DNA of 64,000 bases from Sporothrix humicola (lineage: Eukaryota; Ascomycota; Sordariomycetes; Ophiostomatales; Ophiostomataceae). The stretch covers positions 248,001 through 312,000 of the forward strand of contig WNYE01000008.1 of assembly GCA_021396245.1 (NCBI GenBank). The letters run 5' to 3'. Numbering within the stretch: the first letter of the stretch is position 1; each line of letters starts with the position of its first letter. This document shows positions 58,521 to 64,000 of this stretch, piece after piece. The position numbers were made by a program, and so were the translations under genes. A model generated the notes under the pieces. That model saw only the letters and a list, made by a program, of their open reading frames with translations, had not been told where the DNA came from and did not search any database.

Positions 58521-59300
58521 AAAAGTAAACATAAACCAATTTACCGTAAGAACGGATTCAAAGGTGGATAAAGAGGATTCCTCACCATATTCAACAAATC
58601 ATCGCTTTGGAGGGAGGCAACGAATATGTAGAAGGCAGGCCACGTTCGTGATAATTTTACTTTTTTGTTTTCTTTTTGTTTTGTTGTGGTATTACCTAAT
58701 TGGGATTAGCGCCTCGAAGGCGGTGAGACAGGACTTTTGGTAGGGTCCTCCGTACACTAACATCAATTTAGCCGGAGATGCAGTGATTGGCTTGCTTTCT
58801 TACCAATTCCCACTATACCTACAGCGCCATGGGCCGCTATTCCGCCCGCCTTCCAGAGCTTCGGTAGCCCGGTCCTGCCGTTCAGCGACACCTTTTGACT
58901 CCGCGCCGGGTAAATTGGCGTTTTTTGCATCCTTTGGACATCTGCAGGTGTCATGGTCGGCTCTGTAGGTGGAGTTGAGGCGGCTCAGTTCAGTGCTGTT
59001 TCCGGAAGCGAGCGCTAGGAATTGGGGGGCACAACGCTGCATCGTAAGATGCTATTTGTGTCCATGAGCCGCCTTTTGAGTCGTCTGCATCCTGTAGCTC
59101 TGATTGTCAAAACCTCGATCTGGGTAACCTTGACGGAACGTTGGGGCTCAAAGTGCAACGTATGGCCATCCAATTGGATCGACAATGATCTGGTGTCGCC
59201 GTGTCTCTCGATACTGAATAAAAAGTTGACATCTCCTCTACGACTGGCATCTGCCGTTCATTGCGAATCCACAATTTTCTTACGCCCAGATATCAACACC
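58521..59300. other. Right border of the RIP block and promoter of the CE1 gene
   Basis: Normal base composition with CpA and TpG returns after about 58,500. The interval has only short frames. One open frame runs into the CE1 gene from 59,022, but its upstream part lacks protein character. Confidence 0.5.
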
Positions 59301-60338
59301 ATGAAGCTTCTCGCGTCAGTACTCGCCGTCTTGGCTGGTACATACACTGCCCAGGCCGGCCCACCGCTTGGCAGCACGGCATATGACGATCTCTTGTCGC
59401 CTGTGGCTCCTCTTAAGGATGCCACAGAAGGCCTTGTCCAGGTCACCGACTTTGGGTCGAACCCGTCCAACACGCAAATGTACATTTACGTGCCCGCCAA
59501 GCTGGCTGAGAAGCCTGCCATTATCGTCGCCATTCACTACTGCACCGGCACGGCGCAGGCATACTACGAGAACTCACCCTATGCGCAACTGGCCGACCAC
59601 AAGGGCTTCATTGTCATCTTCCCGTCGTCGCCGTACGAGGGCACCTGCTGGGATGTCAGCTCGCAATCTGCGCTGACACACGGCGGCAGCGGCGACAGCA
59701 ACTCCATTGCCAACATGGTGACGTATACGCTGGCCAAGTACAATGCAGACCCGGCCAAGGTGTTTGTCACTGGCACCTCGTCTGGTGCCATGATGACGGT
59801 ATATCTCTCCCACCGACATGTGACTGATTGAGTTCCTCCTGCTAATGCGTGCCAGAATGTTATGGCTGCTGCGTATCCCGATATGTTTGCTGCTGGCATC
59901 GTGTACTCGGGCGTGCCTGCAGGCTGCTTCTACAGCCAGACCGACGGCGTCAATGCCTGGAACAGCTCGTGCGCCACTGGCCAGATTGACAGCACGCCGG
60001 CTGTCTGGGCAGGCATCGTCGAGGATATGTACCCAGCCTTTTCGGCCAACCACTCGACAAGTGCTGAGGCTATTGCGGCCCGTCCCAAGATGCAGATTTA
60101 TCACGGCAGTGCCGACGACATTTTGTATCCTCCCAACTACAACGAGACCATCAAGGAGTGGTGCGGTGTCTTTGGCTTCGACCCAAACGCGCCCGAAAGT
60201 ACACAGGTCGATGTGCCACAAGCTGGATACACGACGTACACCTGGGGCGGTGGGAAACTGGTCGGCGTGTACGCACAAGGCGTTGGACATACTGTGCCTA
60301 TCCGGGGAGACGACGATATGGCATATTTCGGACTGTAA
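59301..60338 (+). CDS. Secreted CE1-type acetylxylan/feruloyl esterase
   Basis: Two exons (59301-59798 and 59856-60338) encode 326 residues. The intron has donor GTATAT, a GCTAAT branch and CCAG acceptor; splicing gives GAMMT-NVMAAAYP. Residues 1-19 are a signal peptide ending AQA, which decides this start over the open frame upstream. The alpha/beta hydrolase catalytic triad is Ser160 in GTSSG, the Asp in HGSADD and the His in GVGHTVP. The IVAIHYCTGTAQAYY oxyanion-hole region and EGTCWDVSS match fungal family CE1 acetylxylan esterases, which deacetylate hemicellulose; feruloyl esterase activity in the same family cannot be excluded. No carbohydrate-binding module is seen at the C terminus. 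It is the first gene to the right of the RIP block. Confidence 0.9.
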
Positions 60339-61693
60339 GAGACCTTGTCTTGGCGACTGTTGTTTTGTTACTTTTTGGGGGTTCGTGAGTTCGTCGTGAG
60401 ACGTCAATAGCGCGAGCAAATAAGGCGCTCTCGTCAAGACGCAAATCTTGGTTGGTTCGGCAATGATCGAAAGGTCGAACGTTGACTCGTGATAATAGAG
60501 AGAATAATATAGATTGCCGGCTGTTGGCGTTATTGGCAACGGGAAACCAATCAATTCAAGCGCCCAGTGCGCCGTTGCAATAAAAGACCCGTGTGTAAAA
60601 ATAAGAGAAAGCAAAAAGAAAATAATAGAACGACAGAAGAAGAAAAAGAAAATCGACAGGGTGCCGTTTGACCGTCGAAATTGCAGGGCGTTCGGCGCGG
60701 ATGAACGACCAAAAAAGCACAAGACGAGGGTGAGACGAGTGGACGTGGACAGGGGCGCGTGCAAACAAATGGGAGAATGGAGAGGGGAAAGGAAGCTGTT
60801 GATCCCCAGTCGATTCTCTGGAATGCACATGCTGTAGAAATAAATAGCGGCAAGTAAACAAAAGGAGCAAAGACACGCGCAAAAAGGCCCGCCACGTGAC
60901 CAAACCGACTAAACCCACGTTCTGCATGTGCACCCGTTTCAGCTTACTCATCCTGTTGCCCCGGACGACGCCCTCCACCCCTGCCACTCAGAACACACAA
61001 ACCTCCGATAAACAACACAGCCTTCTGGACCCTTTGTCGTTTTGGGGCTCTCCAACGCCCACCAGTCGCTCTCAAACTATCTTGGCGGCACGTTGCACTG
61101 CACTTTGCACCACCACCACCACAAAGAGACAGCCTGCCAATCTCGCGTCTACGACAATACGACAGCTCTCAGTGCGGCAACAGTTCGTCGCTCGTTCTCA
61201 CGCTCGCCCACTCCCATATTCCCATTCCCCCTTCCCATTAAAACGAATACTATTGTGTCCACCCACACGTCTGCGACACTTTGCATTTCTCTCAAAGCGG
61301 AACAAGCGATCGTCTTCTTTCATTCTCCGCGTTCATCATCACGACTTTTGTCCTGTCTCTCCTTCTCTCTCTCCTCCTATTTACCTTTCGTATCTCTTAC
61401 ATCACGCTTCTTCGCTTTCGCCTCTCTTCGTTCATCGGACAGCCTCTCCTTTCTTTCTGCCATCCTGAGATGCTTTGTCTCTCCAGGGCGTGCCGTCCCC
61501 GGCTTTGATTTACAACCCCTCGATCGCACCTTCCGTTCTACCTCTACAAAACTACGAAGCATTCTTTCCACTCGACGACTGTGATCCGTTCACGGCAACA
61601 CGAGGCGGTCTCGCCATCTCCTACACCACTACATCAAAACTTCACGCATCGTCTCCTCCACAACTGTCGCCAACAGCGACTACGTCGCCCACC
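60339..61693. other. Intergenic region and leader of the MAP65 gene
   Basis: About 1.35 kb. The first half is purine-rich (3' flank of the esterase); the second half, from 60,900, is C/T-rich and is the probable leader of the MAP65 gene. Frames of up to 190 codons here are low-complexity and overlapping. Confidence 0.5.
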
Positions 61694-64000
61694 ATGGACG
61701 CAAGCTACCTGTCTCAGCAGGTCAACGGCATTATCGACCAGCTGCACGGCCTCTTTGACGAGATTGGCGTCTCGAACCATGAGCGGGAAACCCGCGAGGA
61801 GGAGGTACGTCGCCTTCTGACAAGCATGAAGTCTTGTAAACATCAACACGCTGGCCGTGCAAACACTGACCATTTAGCTCTTCAACGCTCTCTCCGAAGC
61901 CCTCCACAACCAGGTCCGCCTGGTCACAACCGAGAAGAAGAACCTCGTCGACGAAGCCCAGCGCACCATCAGCGCCATCCGCCAGATGGAGACGTCCCTC
62001 GACGACTCTCGATCCCGCCGTGACTACGACGCCGACGAAGACCTCCAGGTCACCTACCCATTGACTCGCTGCCTGCAGGTTCTCAAGGAGAAGCATCTCC
62101 AGATCAGCAAGATCCACCGTGAGCGCTTCGAGCAAGTGCGGAGTACGTACCTTTCCCAAAAGATGACGAAATAAAAGTAGACACAGGCTAACAGAACAGA
62201 ACTTGTTGAGGCACTCGAGTCGTACTCATCACACCTTGAGAGCTCCTTTGTGCGCATCGCCCTCCCGCCCACAGGACCCAACCAGTCCATCCCCATCAAC
62301 TTTGATCTCTCCCCATCCTACGTCGACAAGTTGGACGCCGAATTCACGCGCGTGTACGAGGAATACACCCGCCGCGTCGCCACTGTCAAGGCCCTCTCCG
62401 AAAACATCATCCAGCTCTGGGCCGAGCTCGGTACACCACAGGCCCAGACTGATGCCGCCATTGTCAAGCACTACCGTGACAGCCCTGAACAGCTGGGCCT
62501 GCACGAGGACGATCTCGCCCGTCTTCGCAACCGCCGTGATAAGCTGTCTGATGAGAAGAAGGCTCGTGAGAAGCGCCTTAAGGATCTCAAGGCGGCCGTC
62601 GAGGACCTGTGGGACAAGCTTGGCGTCGAAGAGCACGAGAAGAAGGCATTCCTCAATGGGAACCGTGGCTGCGGCATCCGTCAGATCAACGAGTTTGAAG
62701 ACGAGCTGGCCCGCCTCAACGAGCTCAAGCGCCAGAACTTGCCCACTTTTGTCGAGGACGCCCGTTGCCGTCTTCAAGAACTCTGGGACGTCTTGTACCT
62801 CTCAGAAGACGAAATGCTCGAGTTCACACCTGCCTTCTCCGACGTCTACAGCGATGCCCTGCTTGAGGCTCATGAGCGCGAGATTGCTCGTCTTGAGGCA
62901 CTCCGTGAACAGCGTGCACCGACTCTCGCTATGGTCGATCGTCACCAAACCCTGGTCAAGGAACGTGACGACTTGGCTGCATCCAGCCAGGACGCCTCAC
63001 GTCTCATGATGCGCGGCCAAAAGGGCGAGAAGCGTGACCCTGGCAAGCTCCTCCGCGAGGAGAAGACTCGCAAGCGTATCGCCAAGGAGTTGCCCAAGGT
63101 GACGGCCGAGCTGAAGAAGGTGCTCGAGACGTGGGAGGAAGAATACGGACGCCCTTTCCTGGTGCACGGCGAGCGCTACCTCGACACGGTTTACGAGGGA
63201 TCTGCCCGTCCATCCGCTGCCTCGTCGGCAGCCTCGGCCCCACGCTCAAAGACACCTGCCAACCCACCTGTATCGGCTGCCACGTCTGCGGCCAAGAGCA
63301 CAGTGAAGCGGTCAGCGGTCAGCTCTGCCTCAACAGCCGCACCGCCAAGAAACATCCCATCCCGAGCTGGCGCAAAGACTCCGGTTGCATCAATGGCTTC
63401 GGGGCATACAGCGGGCGGTCTTGCCAAGCGTAGTGAGACGAAATCGTCGATTGCAGCACCCCCGAGCGGCAGAATGAGCCCATCACGCATTCCAGCAGCA
63501 ACAGGCAAGGCTCGCGCACCACTTGGCACCCTCAAGCATGGAGGCAACTCACCCGAGCGGCCACGGGCTGCACCAGCGGCTGAACAGCGGTGCGCCAACA
63601 ACGGCGGTGACATGTTGCGGCAAGCACCATCCCTCATGATGGCACCGCCACCAAAGATGCGCGACCTTGTACGTGTTCCACAGCTCGAGACACCCGCCAA
63701 CCCGTACCGGGGAACAAACCTGGGCTCGAGCATCAACGTGCGTCACATTGAGCCGGAGGATGTCTACGATGATCGTTACGATGACCGTTACGACGAACGC
63801 TACGACGACCGGTACGAAGATCGTAGCCAGAGCAGCCATACCACGCATAGCAGCCGTCCTATGTCACAACAGTCCTACTCCTCTCAGCAGTACCGGCAAC
63901 AACAGCAGCAGTTGTCGCATGCCGGCTCAGTAAGGCACATCTCCAACACATCGACAGCCGTTTCCGGGTCTGAGAACTGGGAAACCTACGACGACTACTC
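61694..64000 (+). CDS. MAP65/Ase1/PRC1 family microtubule bundling protein (3' end beyond window)
   Basis: Exons 61694-61804, 61878-62142 and 62200 to the window edge give at least 725 residues. Splice sites are GTACGT/TTAG and GTACGT/ACAG; the second junction reads QVRK-LVEALES. Ase1/PRC1 proteins cross-link antiparallel microtubules in the spindle midzone and recruit cytokinesis factors. The N-terminal 200 residues (VNGIIDQLHGLFDEIG...) are the dimerising rod, and spectrin-like coiled coils follow with LWDKLGVEEHEKKAFL and LWDVLYLSEDEMLEF. The microtubule-binding core contains MMRGQKGEKRDPGKLLREEKTRKRI. The Ser/Pro/Ala-rich basic tail from about residue 495 has Ser-Pro sites suitable for CDK, and later a Tyr/Asp/Arg repeat at 63765-63824. 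The N-terminal start is the only ATG giving the family's beginning. The stop codon is not in the window. Confidence 0.92.
63765..63824 (+). repeat. Five 12-base units encoding Tyr-Asp-Asp-Arg
   Basis: Units of TAYGAYGAYCGY encode YDDRYDDRYDERYDDRYEDR in the disordered tail of the MAP65 protein. The codons vary between units, so selection on the peptide or an old expansion is likely. Confidence 0.65.

Noticed and set aside
58513..58743. 76-codon frame at the right edge of the RIP block
   Set aside because: Short, no domain, and starts within RIP-affected sequence.
1..64000. Secondary-metabolite cluster, CRISPR array or prokaryotic operon
   Set aside because: No backbone synthase, no array of repeats with spacers, and gene structures are eukaryotic with spliceosomal introns.

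Overview
The window is a nuclear segment from a filamentous ascomycete, most likely a sordariomycete. Protein genes are GC-rich at third codon positions, interrupted by short introns (about 45-120 bases) with GTRNGT donors, CTAAC-like branch points and YAG acceptors. They are separated by long pyrimidine-rich leaders. Families include a fungal Zn2Cys6 activator, a sedolisin, GH131, GH3 and CE1 enzymes. A roughly 7 kb AT-rich block has almost no CpA or TpG, the hallmark of repeat-induced point mutation (RIP). Genus cannot be fixed from sequence alone.

Layout. 1.9-8.5 kb: a classical-type SDR, a large secreted S53 peptidase (sedolisin) with an unusual glycine-rich linker, and a convergent spliced GH131 beta-glucanase gene. 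11-15.9 kb: an Hst3/Hst4-like sirtuin whose upstream region carries a cluster of ACGCGN (MCB-like) motifs, followed by a Met22/Hal2-type 3'(2'),5'-bisphosphate nucleotidase. 17.4-23.8 kb: a secreted GH3 beta-glucosidase, a METTL16-type RNA methyltransferase with a start-overlapping uORF, the XAP5/FAM50 nuclear protein, and a convergent small membrane protein. 26.3-29 kb: a Zn2Cys6 transcription factor reconstructed from five exons on the minus strand, with a very long leader. 31.1-39.6 kb: UDP-glucose 6-dehydrogenase (minus, three exons) and a divergently placed GT4 glycosyltransferase (plus). 43.3-50.7 kb: a single-pass surface protein of unknown function and a 1,453-residue His/Glu-rich disordered protein. 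50.8-51.4 kb: apparent gene debris. 51.4-58.5 kb: the RIP-mutated repeat relic with no open frame. 59.3-60.3 kb: a secreted CE1 esterase. 61.7 kb to the right edge: a MAP65/Ase1/PRC1 microtubule bundler, cut by the window end.

How the genes fit together. There is no operon or evident metabolic cluster. Housekeeping/nuclear genes (sirtuin, nucleotidase, METTL16, XAP5, MAP65) are interleaved with secreted degradative enzymes (S53, GH131, GH3, CE1) that suit plant-biomass or saprotrophic growth. UDP-glucose dehydrogenase and the GT4 enzyme are neighbours and could both serve wall or glycan synthesis, but that link is inference.

No convincing novel multi-gene system was found. The most unusual objects are the His/Glu-repeat protein, the glycine-rich sedolisin, the sharply delimited RIP block with internal 64- and 78-base tandem repeats, and the frame-broken gene remnant at its left border. 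Splice sites and protein lengths were worked out by hand from the sequence; transcript evidence was not available.
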